From contig CAYLKS010000071.1 of assembly GCA_964384205.1 (NCBI GenBank), forward strand, positions 2,192 to 13,574: DNA of 11,383 bases. The letters run 5' to 3'. Under the pieces are notes generated by a model. It had not been told where the DNA came from. It was given only the letters and a program-made list of their open reading frames with translations, and did not search any database. Origin of the DNA: CAYLKS01 sp964384205 [NCBI: uncultured bacterium] (lineage in GTDB: Bacteria; JAGOEH01). The translations under genes were made by a program, and so were the position numbers. How positions within the stretch are numbered: the first letter of the stretch is position 1; each line of letters begins with the position of its first letter. Shown here piece by piece: positions 1 to 6,744 of the stretch.

Positions 1-1256
1 TTTGTATTAGCATGTATATGATCCAAGTTTTTACTGGTATAATAGATAGAGGTTGCAAAAAGAAAAATTATTGCAATTATAACCAATATTTTCCTAGTTT
101 TTTGTGATCTCTTAATTTTACTAAATTCTATAACAGCATAAGATAAACATAACAAGGCAGGAATTGTCAAAACAGTTAGATATCTTGCTAACTTATGAAT
201 TGGAACATATTCGGTTATCTGCATGGTACCAAATTCAAGATACAAAAATAAAATCCAAAACCATGCAAGAAGAAATAGTACATTCTTGTTTTTCTTCAAT
301 AAGATATAAAAAAATGATAACATGATGAAATAGTAGAAAAAACCATAAACACCATCATAAACATCAACGATATCCCATGAAAAATCAGCAGGAGGGGGGA
401 TATTAAACATTACTGCAGGGTAAAATAAATAATTACTATTTATACACACTTGGCCTAAATGATGGTAGGAGGTCACAACATTATATCTTGTGAAAAAATC
501 ACCATTGTTTATTAAATAAAAAAAACCTTCAAAAAATATTATCAATAAAAAACCTAAAAAAACATAAAAGTAATCAAAATCTACTTTTCTATTTTTTATA
601 ATAATGTAAAAAATATATACTGTTAAAAAAAGTAAAATTATTGCTCCGCTAACTTTATGTAGATAGCCAAAACCAATTAAAATACCACATAATAAAAATA
701 AAATTTTTCTTAGATCAATTCCAAAAGATGGGATTTTAATTTTATCTTTGGCTTTAAAAAATATCAAAATAACAAGTCCACTTAGAAAAGAGATTGGAAC
801 GTCGGGTAATGCCCAAGTTGCATAAATAACATTGAGAGGAAAAAAAGAAAGAAATAACGCAGCGAGAAGAGCGGTTTTTTCATCAAAAAAATATTTACCA
901 AGATAAAAAATTATAACAATAGATCCAATAGATGTTAACAAGTGATAACTAACTAGGGAGAACTCATTTATACCAAACAAAAAATAAAAAAATGCAATAG
1001 GGTAAAAAGAGGCTGGTCTTAATGCATCTACAACATTTCCTACATAGAAATGACCGTTTAAAACATCATGTGCAAACTTTGCATAATTCACATCGCTAGA
1101 CCAGTTTAAACCAACAAAAAAATACAGTCTTAAAAACAATGCAAATATGATTATAACTAAAAGCCAACCGCCAGGTTTGATTTTTTTGAGTTTTTTATCT
1201 AAGCCTTGAATAGATTTTCTAGCAGTGACTAATGTGATTTGCACAGAATCTAACAT
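1..1256 (-). CDS. GT39/ArnT-like membrane glycosyltransferase (C-terminus cut by window edge)
   Basis: An open frame of 418 codons runs from an ATG at 1256 to the left edge without a stop, so the C-terminus is missing. After a short basic N-terminus (about residues 1-30, many Lys) there are many hydrophobic segments, the first near residues 31-50. The first extracytoplasmic loop has an acidic residue (D55 in NWSSDVNYAKFAHD) followed by RPASFYPIAFFYFLFG around 80-95. This is the layout of the GT-C/PMT_2 (GT39, ArnT) families, which transfer a sugar from a polyprenyl-phosphate donor on the outer face of the membrane. The loop has SD where many relatives have DE. It follows the 1420-3117 glycosyltransferase with a gap of 163 bp and may have its own promoter. 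Family assignment is fairly sure; donor and acceptor are unknown. Confidence 0.8.
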   Translation of the reverse strand, partial: MLDSVQITLVTARKSIQGLDKKLKKIKPGGWLLVIIIFALFLRLYFFVGLNWSSDVNYAKFAHDVLNGHFYVGNVVDALRPASFYPIAFFYFLFGINEFSLVSYHLLTSIGSIVIIFYLGKYFFDEKTALLAALFLSFFPLNVIYATWALPDVPISFLSGLVILIFFKAKDKIKIPSFGIDLRKILFLLCGILIGFGYLHKVSGAIILLFLTVYIFYIIIKNRKVDFDYFYVFLGFLLIIFFEGFFYLINNGDFFTRYNVVTSYHHLGQVCINSNYLFYPAVMFNIPPPADFSWDIVDVYDGVYGFFYYFIMLSFFYILLKKNKNVLFLLAWFWILFLYLEFGTMQITEYVPIHKLARYLTVLTIPALLCLSYAVIEFSKIKRSQKTRKILVIIAIIFLFATSIYYTSKNLDHIHANT

Positions 1257-1275
1257 CCCTTTTAATTATTTTTGT

Positions 1276-1290
1276 AAATTATATGATTTC
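1276..1290 (-). promoter_or_regulatory. candidate archaeal BRE/TATA box for the leftmost glycosyltransferase
   Basis: On the minus strand GAAATCA precedes TATAATTT, whose first T (1283) lies 27 bases before the ATG at 1256. That spacing would put transcription start at or near the start codon (leaderless or very short leader). There is no convincing Shine-Dalgarno site except an A-rich AAAAGGG touching the ATG. Weak evidence on its own in AT-rich DNA; supported by the similar arrangement before the carbamoyltransferase at 8460. Confidence 0.3.
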
Positions 1291-1419
1291 ATTTTCACCA
1301 GCTATAGCCACAGTCTTTTGTCCCCCATGTTTCATAGAAACATAATACCGAAGTATATTTTTAATTTTAATATTTAGAAACAAGTTAATATTATCTTAAA
1401 TATTTTTGTTTTATTGCTT

Positions 1420-3117
1420 CTATCTTACCAAATTTACCTTGTAAAGAGTGTATGTTCTATACTTCTCAGTTATTTTATCATAAATTATTAGATGAAAGTT
1501 ATCGTGAATGTATTGACATATATTTGATTTAAAAGGTTCAGATTGACACCAGTATCCCTCATAGAAATAGATTGAAGTATTTTTAGTTAGTAACTTATTT
1601 AATTTTTCTTGATCACGAAGGAAATTTGGATCTATAGCATTTTTTCCATTAATAAGTACAATACTTGGCACTAGAGTAATTATCCAAGAGTCATCATCCA
1701 ACTCTTTCATCTTTTCTACTAAAAAATCATGATGTAATCTTGCATCCCATGCTTTTTCTCCATTTGAACTAACGAAACTAATAAATGGAAAAAAAGACGC
1801 ACTAATAACTAGGATCACAACCACAATACTTATCATAGAACTCCATTTTCTATCAACCAATTTAGCCACAAACTTATTTAGAGTATCAGCAATCAAAAAT
1901 GCTCCACATCCACCGAGTATAGCAACTGGAGGATACATGGTCAACGAATAACGGACATCTACACCATAGTTAAAACTACCAGCATAAAACAAAAGATAAA
2001 GACCGAAAAATAAAACAAACCATAAAACCAGAAATAAACTCTCTTTCCAGAACCTATACAAAAACAGACCAATCAGCGCGAATATTGAAAAAACAACAGG
2101 AAACCTTGTATTCTCAAAGAAAAACATACCATTATCATACAAGTTCCCCGAAACATACTCAAGCCCTAGCTTATTCTGAGAAGAACCCCAGTTATCTTCC
2201 TTAACAGAATTCAAATGCAAAAGATGAGGTACTATCAAAAGAAGGAAAATAACAAAAATAATCAAAAACCATTTTTTCCCAATCATACTAAACAAATTCC
2301 TTTTGAAAAATATGAACATAAACATAACAATAAAAATCAATAAGATACCTTCAGGTCTTATCTGAATGGCATAAGCCAAAGAGGCAAAGGAAAACAGAAG
2401 TAATCTGTTACTACTGTTCTTAAAATATGAAAGAAAAGCAAAGACTACTAACCCTGAAAAAAACATAAAAACTGTATCAGTAGATGTCGTTGGAGCCCAA
2501 CGAATTGCTACAGGTATTAACACAAATATAAGAGTGGAAAATAAACTAATTTTTTTGTTTTCAAATAAAAGATAAGCTATAAAAAACACAGTTAGAATTG
2601 TTAAACTACTGATGATAGCTGTAAAATAATAAGCGGGTGTCTCAATGTTACCAAACAAAAAACAGGTACTTATTAGAAATGGATAACCCGCTGGTTCTTT
2701 GTTATATATCCAACTATAGCATTTATCTGGGGTTCCGTATTGGCAAACAACAGCTCTTCCACTTCGTACAATGTTTTGTCCCATCTCTAGATACATATCT
2801 TCATCAAAATATAACCTATGGGTATGTGGTGCCACAAAAACACGCAACGAAAAACCAACGAGAAAAACCAACAACAAAACAATCCATGTTTTTCTATCAA
2901 TTTTTTTAAACAATTTCTTCAAATCTTTAAAACTGAATAGAAACGAAAATATTAGTAAAAACAGTGTAACACCAAGGAATACTGGAACTATCCATGCTAA
3001 ATTATTTTGAATAGTACCTTTATCAAAATAGTAATCAATCGCAAAAAACAATATAGATACGGGGAGAATAATAAGACTTACTTGAATACTATTAATAATT
3101 CTCTCAATTAGATCCAT
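1420..3117 (-). CDS. GT39-family (dolichyl/polyprenyl-phosphate sugar) membrane glycosyltransferase
   Basis: A 565-residue integral membrane protein. It has two hydrophobic segments in an N-terminal extension (about 15-65), a basic linker (KKLFKKIDRK, about 67-76), then the GT-C core. The first large loop carries the DE pair typical of the catalytic loop (D105-E106 in RLYFDEDMYLEMGQNI), followed by NKEPAGYPFL (139-147), the counterpart of the HPPLYY/GYP motif of ArnT/PMT relatives. Two cysteines in this loop (C125, C133) could form a disulfide. About ten further hydrophobic segments follow, then a soluble C-terminal tail of roughly 110 residues. Predicted role: transfer of a sugar from a lipid-phosphate donor to a glycan or protein outside the membrane. 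The ATG at 3117 is supported by GTGATTAG five bases or less upstream. The substrate is not predictable. Confidence 0.88.
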   Translation of the reverse strand: MDLIERIINSIQVSLIILPVSILFFAIDYYFDKGTIQNNLAWIVPVFLGVTLFLLIFSFLFSFKDLKKLFKKIDRKTWIVLLLVFLVGFSLRVFVAPHTHRLYFDEDMYLEMGQNIVRSGRAVVCQYGTPDKCYSWIYNKEPAGYPFLISTCFLFGNIETPAYYFTAIISSLTILTVFFIAYLLFENKKISLFSTLIFVLIPVAIRWAPTTSTDTVFMFFSGLVVFAFLSYFKNSSNRLLLFSFASLAYAIQIRPEGILLIFIVMFMFIFFKRNLFSMIGKKWFLIIFVIFLLLIVPHLLHLNSVKEDNWGSSQNKLGLEYVSGNLYDNGMFFFENTRFPVVFSIFALIGLFLYRFWKESLFLVLWFVLFFGLYLLFYAGSFNYGVDVRYSLTMYPPVAILGGCGAFLIADTLNKFVAKLVDRKWSSMISIVVVILVISASFFPFISFVSSNGEKAWDARLHHDFLVEKMKELDDDSWIITLVPSIVLINGKNAIDPNFLRDQEKLNKLLTKNTSIYFYEGYWCQSEPFKSNICQYIHDNFHLIIYDKITEKYRTYTLYKVNLVR

Positions 3118-3119
3118 AT

Positions 3120-3127
3120 CTAATCAC
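3120..3127 (-). promoter_or_regulatory. ribosome-binding site GTGATTAG before the 3117 start
   Basis: GTGATTAG lies 2 bases before the ATG at 3117 on the minus strand; its GTGAT is complementary to the AUCAC of the archaeal 16S 3' end. The TGA inside it is also the stop codon of the upstream remnant frame (3124-3303), an arrangement typical of tightly packed operon genes. An identical GTGATTAG stands before the flippase-like gene at 4408. Confidence 0.6.
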
Positions 3128-3303
3128 AATTTAATGACATATTCCACAATAAAATAAGAGTTTTTACTTTTTTTTATTAAATCAATGTTACACGCTGGTA
3201 TGTTTAGATGATATAGCATGAAGATATCTTCTGGTACCCTAGGATAATCTTCGTACGAGACCCGATATCCAATGCTTTTTTCAGATATTCCAGATAATTG
3301 CAG
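3124..3303 (-). pseudogene. C-terminal remnant of an unidentified protein-coding gene
   Basis: After an in-frame TAA at 3304-3306, 59 sense codons run to a TGA at 3124-3126, 6 bases from the next start codon. The translation has ordinary protein composition (pieces such as GYRVSYEDYPRVPEDIF and SYFIVEYVIKL) rather than the Lys/Phe/Asn runs of random AT-rich DNA. Beyond the TAA the same frame continues for another 16 codons (pieces IIIDFDCDLKD) to a TAA near 3355. There is no good start; the only ATG (3217-3219) would give 31 residues with no clear ribosome-binding site. Best read as the tail of a gene that lost its 5' part and gained a stop, possibly connected with the inverted-repeat element that begins about 15 bases farther upstream. 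A translated short protein from 3219 is an alternative. I do not recognise the family. Confidence 0.5.
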
Positions 3304-3351
3304 TTACGTATCTTTTAAATCGCAATCAAAATCTATTATAATATTTGCAAA

Positions 3352-3364
3352 TTTTTATAGTTTC
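3352..3364 (-). promoter_or_regulatory. candidate BRE/TATA box (GAAACTATAAAAA)
   Basis: The minus strand reads GAAACTATAAAAA, identical over 13 bases to the element before the carbamoyltransferase (8483-8495). Transcription would start near 3330, inside the remnant frame, giving the 3117 glycosyltransferase gene a leader of about 210 bases. It may be the surviving promoter of the decayed gene, now driving the glycosyltransferase gene. Inferred from motif identity only. Confidence 0.35.
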
Positions 3365-3372
3365 GTTTAACG

Positions 3373-3503
3373 GGCACCCAATCAACTGAGAGTTGAATTA
3401 TAAAGGGATGAAATATTTCATCCCTTGATGGATGGGGTGCAGAGGTACAATATTCCCTCTACGAAGTTTTAACATTTCATCAACTCTAAATTAGTGGGGT
3501 GCC
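3373..3503. repeat. 131-bp element with imperfect terminal inverted repeats and internal hairpins (MITE-like or structured RNA)
   Basis: The ends are inverted repeats: GGCACCC (3373-3379) pairs with GGGTGCC (3497-3503), and AGAGTTGA (3389-3396) pairs with TCAACTCT (3480-3487). Aligned as 24-base ends they match at about 18 positions. Inside are a hairpin TCAACT-GAG-AGTTGA (3382-3396), a perfect 20-bp palindrome GGGATGAAATATTTCATCCC (3405-3424), and AGAGG/CCTCT (3441-3445/3456-3460). TGGGGTGC occurs twice as a direct repeat (3433-3440, 3495-3502), so the left GCACCC can also pair internally. It holds no open frame of note. I see no clear target-site duplication. Its right end overlaps the last codons and stop of the flippase-like gene. 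It could be a non-autonomous transposon, a 3'-end processing or termination structure, or an RNA element. Confidence 0.5.
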
Positions 3504-4408
3504 TGAATTTTTATTGCTTTAAGATCCACTAACCCTATAGAGTCAATTATTAAAGAATTCAACCTAAACATCAATAAAAAGGTAACACCGGTTCCAATAG
3601 GTAAGTTCATTAAACTAAATATCAATTCGTTTTCTGATTCGGCTAATCCTAAACCAGTTGGTGAAATCGGAATAAACATAACAGCAGAAATCAAAGGATG
3701 TAACATTAAACAAACCACGAAGGAAAGATTTATGTTTAGAGATAATGATAAAAAATAAAATTGTAACCCAAAGAAAAACCATCCAACTAAGTCAAGAATA
3801 ACCATTTTAAAGATTGTATTTTTTGAAACTGTTTTGACAGCTTTTTGCATTGAATCAAGATATCTGGCAAATCTGTTTAAAGCAGGTATTTTTGATAAAA
3901 ATTTGTTAGAAGCTTTAGAATATAGTATGAAGAATATCAGGATAAATATGAAAATTGATGATAAAATTGATAAAAAAAGATATTCTGGAAGTTGAAAATA
4001 AAATGAAAAAAACACAATTGAAATTAATAATGATAATATCTTTATTCCGATCATAACACATTGTATGAGAGCAAGCAGACCGAGTGTCTCACTAAAAGAT
4101 CTTTTTTCTTTTTTAGCAATAGAGTATGAAGTATATACGTATCCAACCCTCCCAGGGGTTATTTGACTCAGAAGCAAACCACATTGATGAGACAAAAAAA
4201 TCTTTTTGAATTTTAATCTAGAGATTAATTTAAGCTCCAAAGTTGCAGACAGTTGTACAAATAAATAAGAAAATGCAGCTAAAGTAAAAAAAAATATATT
4301 TGTTTGGAAAATAGTGTCTATTATGTTTTCAAAACCCACATATAGAAATAGGATACATAACAAAAAGATTCCAAAAATATACGGGATAATTTTTTTTATA
4401 GATATCAT
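3491..4408 (-). CDS. UPF0104 / lysylphosphatidylglycerol-synthase-TM family protein (flippase-like)
   Basis: A polytopic membrane protein of 305 residues from the ATG at 4408, with about eight hydrophobic segments. Family marks are ITPGRVGY (about 82-89), which matches the conserved small-residue/Arg segment of the LPG_synthase_TM (PF03706) proteins, and ISPTGLGLAESE (about 252-263), the counterpart of their P-x-G-x-G-x-x-E motif near the C-terminus. Relatives in archaeal glycosylation loci (AglD-type C-terminal regions, 'flippase-like domain' proteins) are thought to handle lipid-linked sugars, but the biochemical role is unsettled. An in-frame ATG at 4453 would add 15 residues (MSEKMGLHNNKFVIR), but GTGATTAG directly before the 4408 ATG favours the shorter form. 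The last residues (QAPH) and stop lie in the end of the inverted-repeat element, so the native C-terminus may have been altered. Confidence 0.82.
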   Translation of the reverse strand: MISIKKIIPYIFGIFLLCILFLYVGFENIIDTIFQTNIFFFTLAAFSYLFVQLSATLELKLISRLKFKKIFLSHQCGLLLSQITPGRVGYVYTSYSIAKKEKRSFSETLGLLALIQCVMIGIKILSLLISIVFFSFYFQLPEYLFLSILSSIFIFILIFFILYSKASNKFLSKIPALNRFARYLDSMQKAVKTVSKNTIFKMVILDLVGWFFFGLQFYFLSLSLNINLSFVVCLMLHPLISAVMFIPISPTGLGLAESENELIFSLMNLPIGTGVTFLLMFRLNSLIIDSIGLVDLKAIKIQAPH

Positions 4409-4409
4409 C

Positions 4410-4417
4410 CTAATCAC
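4410..4417 (-). promoter_or_regulatory. ribosome-binding site GTGATTAG deciding the 4408 start
   Basis: GTGATTAG ends one base before the ATG at 4408 (minus strand) and is identical to the site before 3117. The longer candidate start at 4453 is preceded only by A/T-rich sequence (TTTTAGAAAA), so this site decides the choice. Confidence 0.55.
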
Positions 4418-4464
4418 AAATTTATTATTATGTAAGCCCATTTTCTCTGACATTTTTCTAAAAT

Positions 4465-4612
4465 TTATTTCACTTGGAAAAACTTTATCAAATATTCTTT
4501 TTCATGTGAATCGCTCATTTACGGCTATTTCTATCTCATTTTCTTCTACCACCACCCTTTTATCAGGATCATGTCTTAGCCATAAAACGCTGTGCCGAGT
4601 AACGTAGGTGAT
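4465..4612 (-). pseudogene. degenerate coding remnant in the gap between the radical SAM and flippase-like genes
   Basis: The 300-bp gap 4409-4708 contains a less AT-rich patch. On the minus strand 4612-4502 reads 36 codons without an ATG near the front (pieces TRHSVLWLRHDPDKR and VVVEENEIEIAV), ending in TGA. A second frame, overlapping its last codons, runs from ATG 4518 to TAA 4465 (17 residues, MSDSHEKEYLIKFFQVK). Joining the two by one frameshift gives a plausible protein tail. A TGA precedes the first frame, so nothing here can be expressed as a normal gene. Read as a decayed gene end; chance is possible at this length. No family recognised. The rest of the gap (4613-4708) is A/T-rich with a TTTATAAA box near 4614-4621 and nothing else I can name. 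Confidence 0.3.
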
Positions 4613-4708
4613 GTTTATAAATCAATCCTTTTTATTAAATCTCTAAAGTACAGATAAATTTCTAAATTTAAAATTTAAAATATGTTTTTCTAATTTAGTG
4701 CATATAAA

Positions 4709-5536
4709 TCATACATTTCTGCAATATTTACATATGCCGCTATTTGGAACTTTTTTAGCTAACTTTTTTCTGATTTCCCTAAATTTTTTAGTATTCCAAA
4801 TTTCCATTATTTTTTTGTTATTTAGATTTCCAAACACTTGTTTTGAAAAAAAGTCATTACTACACAGTATCACGTTACCTTTATAGTCGACTGTAAGCTC
4901 ACAAGCCGGACGGATACATAATTTCTTAATGATTTTCTTTTTTACATCGACAAGATTTCCGCGGGTAGACAAATAATGATCTTCAATTTTATATTTAATA
5001 ACTGCATCTTTATAGTCCCCCACAATCTTCTCTATTCTACATTTATCTTTGTAACTGGCAGGGGTGTGAATTGTTATAATCAAAGTTATTTTATTTTCTC
5101 TAGCAAATCTAATAAATTCTTTATTCAGAAAATCTCCATTTGTATAAACAACTAATTTATTGTTAGGAAAGTTTTTACGGGCAATTAATAAATATTCTTT
5201 AATATTCTTATTCATCAGAGGTTCGCAATATCCTGAAAACAAAATAGACCCTCTATATTTAATCATTTGAAGTTGATTTATTATTTTTACAAAATTTTCT
5301 TTATTAAAAAAAACAGTATTATCCCTATCATCATAAACAGATTTAGGACAATACGAACAGGATCTATTACAGATACGATCCAATTCAATTGTTATGAAAT
5401 CGAACATGTCTTCATTTCCATAAATAACAAAACATTTCAATTTATGAAATGTTAGGTAAAATCTAGATAGTGTATCCCTAAGAAAATTTGGAAAAAGCCT
5501 TCTATTGGAATAAATAAATCTATCAATTAAATTCAT
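4709..5536 (-). CDS. radical SAM protein with C-terminal SPASM/twitch-type cluster domain
   Basis: A 275-residue soluble enzyme. The radical SAM motif C-x3-C-x2-C is C56-NRS-C60-SY-C63, followed by glycine-containing strands (SILFSGYCEPL, 97-107; VVYTNGDFL, 129-137) that fit SAM binding. The C-terminal part has C207, C212, the G-x4-C signature (G220-NVIL-C225), IWNTKKFREIR (246-256) and C269-x2-C272, a short SPASM/twitch domain expected to bind an auxiliary iron-sulfur cluster. It overlaps the aminotransferase gene by 4 bp (ATGA), with GGCGAT three bases before its ATG, so the two are probably translationally coupled. In sugar pathways such pairs oxidise, deoxygenate or deaminate a sugar (BtrN, DesII as models). 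Class is sure; substrate is inference. A peptide-modifying role cannot be excluded, but no small precursor gene lies beside it. Confidence 0.88.
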   Translation of the reverse strand: MNLIDRFIYSNRRLFPNFLRDTLSRFYLTFHKLKCFVIYGNEDMFDFITIELDRICNRSCSYCPKSVYDDRDNTVFFNKENFVKIINQLQMIKYRGSILFSGYCEPLMNKNIKEYLLIARKNFPNNKLVVYTNGDFLNKEFIRFARENKITLIITIHTPASYKDKCRIEKIVGDYKDAVIKYKIEDHYLSTRGNLVDVKKKIIKKLCIRPACELTVDYKGNVILCSNDFFSKQVFGNLNNKKIMEIWNTKKFREIRKKLAKKVPNSGICKYCRNV

Positions 5537-6723
5537 TTAATCGCCGTTTTCTTTAAAGCATCTGATATTTTTAATATGTTCTTATCATTTAAACTATAAT
5601 AAAATGGGAGCTGAATTATGCTATCATAAAGCATAATGGAATTTGGATATAAATCTTTATCATTTGAGCAAACATCCATCACCTCACCTTTTATACCAAC
5701 ATCAATACCCGATGCATACATGCCTTTTTCAATTCTAGATGAATCTTTCTCAGAAATAACAAGAAAAGAATAATAAGAGTATTTACTACAAAAGCCAGTA
5801 TCGATAATCTTTATAGAGGATATATTTTTAATTAAATTAATATATTTTTCTCTTATTTTTTCTAATTTGATGTTCTTTTTGCTCAAATTATGTAATTGGT
5901 AATACCCAAGCAAAGATTGGAAATTTGATAATTTTTCAGGCATATTTGAATCTGTTTTGTGGATTTTTTTTATAATTGTATGGAGGGTTTTATTTCTCAA
6001 TGCTATTTTTAATAAAAAAAATAGTGGAGAATGTAAAATTATCATTTGAAAATAATAATACCCTATTTTTCTCATAGTATTAATCGTTCTAGGTTTATTG
6101 AACATTGAATAATTTGAATGGATTTTTTTTAAATACTTTTTGTTGTTGACTAATAAAGCTCCTCCCCCCAAAAGATTTAATGGTTTAATATAATCAAAAC
6201 TAAATAAGGCAAAGTCGCCAAATGTTCCTAAATTTTTTCCATTATATTTAGAACCAAATGAATGAGCGCAATCTTCAATGATTAATATGTTTTTGTTTCT
6301 CTTTTTTATTTTTGTTATAATATTTGATATATCACCACATATCCCAAAAATGTGTGAAACAATAACATATCTAGTACGTTCATTTATTTGAGATAAAAGT
6401 TCTTTAATATTATATGAATAATCATTTAGGTTTATATCACAATACTTAACTTTTAACCCTTCATTTTTAAATATTGGAATCAATTCTTTAAGATAATAAT
6501 TTGGTACAATAATTTCATCATTTTTGTTATGATTAACTGAACGAAAAATAAGGTCGAATGCAAACCTACCTCTAGCCAAAAGAAAAACAGTTCCTCCAAA
6601 TAATTTTTCCAAAGAACGTTTGAATTTGAGAGAATAATCTACTCCAGCGAATAGATTAACGAACCACTTAAAAATATAATATGTTACGCCTCCATACGGT
6701 TTTACGTCTCTTCTTGGAATCAT
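5533..6723 (-). CDS. DegT/DnrJ/EryC1/StrS-family PLP-dependent sugar aminotransferase
   Basis: A 396-residue fold-type I aminotransferase, the usual length of this family. Visible marks: ARGRFAFDLIF (50-60) for the N-terminal substrate/PLP phosphate region, EDCAH (150-154) with the Asp that contacts the PLP pyridine nitrogen, GTFGDFALFSF (166-176), and the Schiff-base lysine K180 in SFDYIKPLNLLGGGALL. LSNFQSLLGYYQLHNL (265-280) matches the conserved region before the C-terminal domain. Members transfer an amino group from Glu or Gln to a keto position of a nucleotide sugar. Between about 221 and 242 there is an unusually hydrophobic stretch (GYYYFQMIILHSPLFFLLKI) that may anchor it to the membrane or to a membrane partner. 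The ATG at 6723 follows TAGGACAGAAAA. It lies 21 bp after the carbamoyltransferase stop and overlaps the radical SAM start. Confidence 0.88.
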   Translation of the reverse strand: MIPRRDVKPYGGVTYYIFKWFVNLFAGVDYSLKFKRSLEKLFGGTVFLLARGRFAFDLIFRSVNHNKNDEIIVPNYYLKELIPIFKNEGLKVKYCDINLNDYSYNIKELLSQINERTRYVIVSHIFGICGDISNIITKIKKRNKNILIIEDCAHSFGSKYNGKNLGTFGDFALFSFDYIKPLNLLGGGALLVNNKKYLKKIHSNYSMFNKPRTINTMRKIGYYYFQMIILHSPLFFLLKIALRNKTLHTIIKKIHKTDSNMPEKLSNFQSLLGYYQLHNLSKKNIKLEKIREKYINLIKNISSIKIIDTGFCSKYSYYSFLVISEKDSSRIEKGMYASGIDVGIKGEVMDVCSNDKDLYPNSIMLYDSIIQLPFYYSLNDKNILKISDALKKTAIK

Positions 6724-6744
6724 TTTTCTGTCCTATTACATTAT

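Noticed and set aside
1279-1335. An 18-codon minus-strand frame (MKHGGQKTVAIAGENEII) in the 1257-1419 gap
   Set aside because: Protein-like in tone but too short, with no ribosome-binding site, and its stop overlaps the candidate TATA box of the next gene. May be more gene debris; not enough to call.
2637-3010. Plus-strand frames of 90 and 79 codons
   Set aside because: They lie opposite the GT39 gene and overlap each other; low-complexity composition and no family features. Antisense shadows.
3373-3440. tRNA or CRISPR-like structure
   Set aside because: The hairpins do not form a cloverleaf with a CCA-type acceptor or TpsiC arm, and there are no regularly spaced repeats with spacers anywhere in the window.
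4502-4504. In-frame TGA between the 4612-4502 frame and the flippase-like frame, as selenocysteine or readthrough
   Set aside because: The two share a frame, but the flippase-like gene has its own ribosome-binding site at 4410-4417 and needs no N-terminal extension; no SECIS-like hairpin is evident.
4314-5455. Plus-strand frames of 97, 62 and 62 codons
   Set aside because: Antisense to the flippase-like and radical SAM genes, with no ribosome-binding sites or recognisable motifs.
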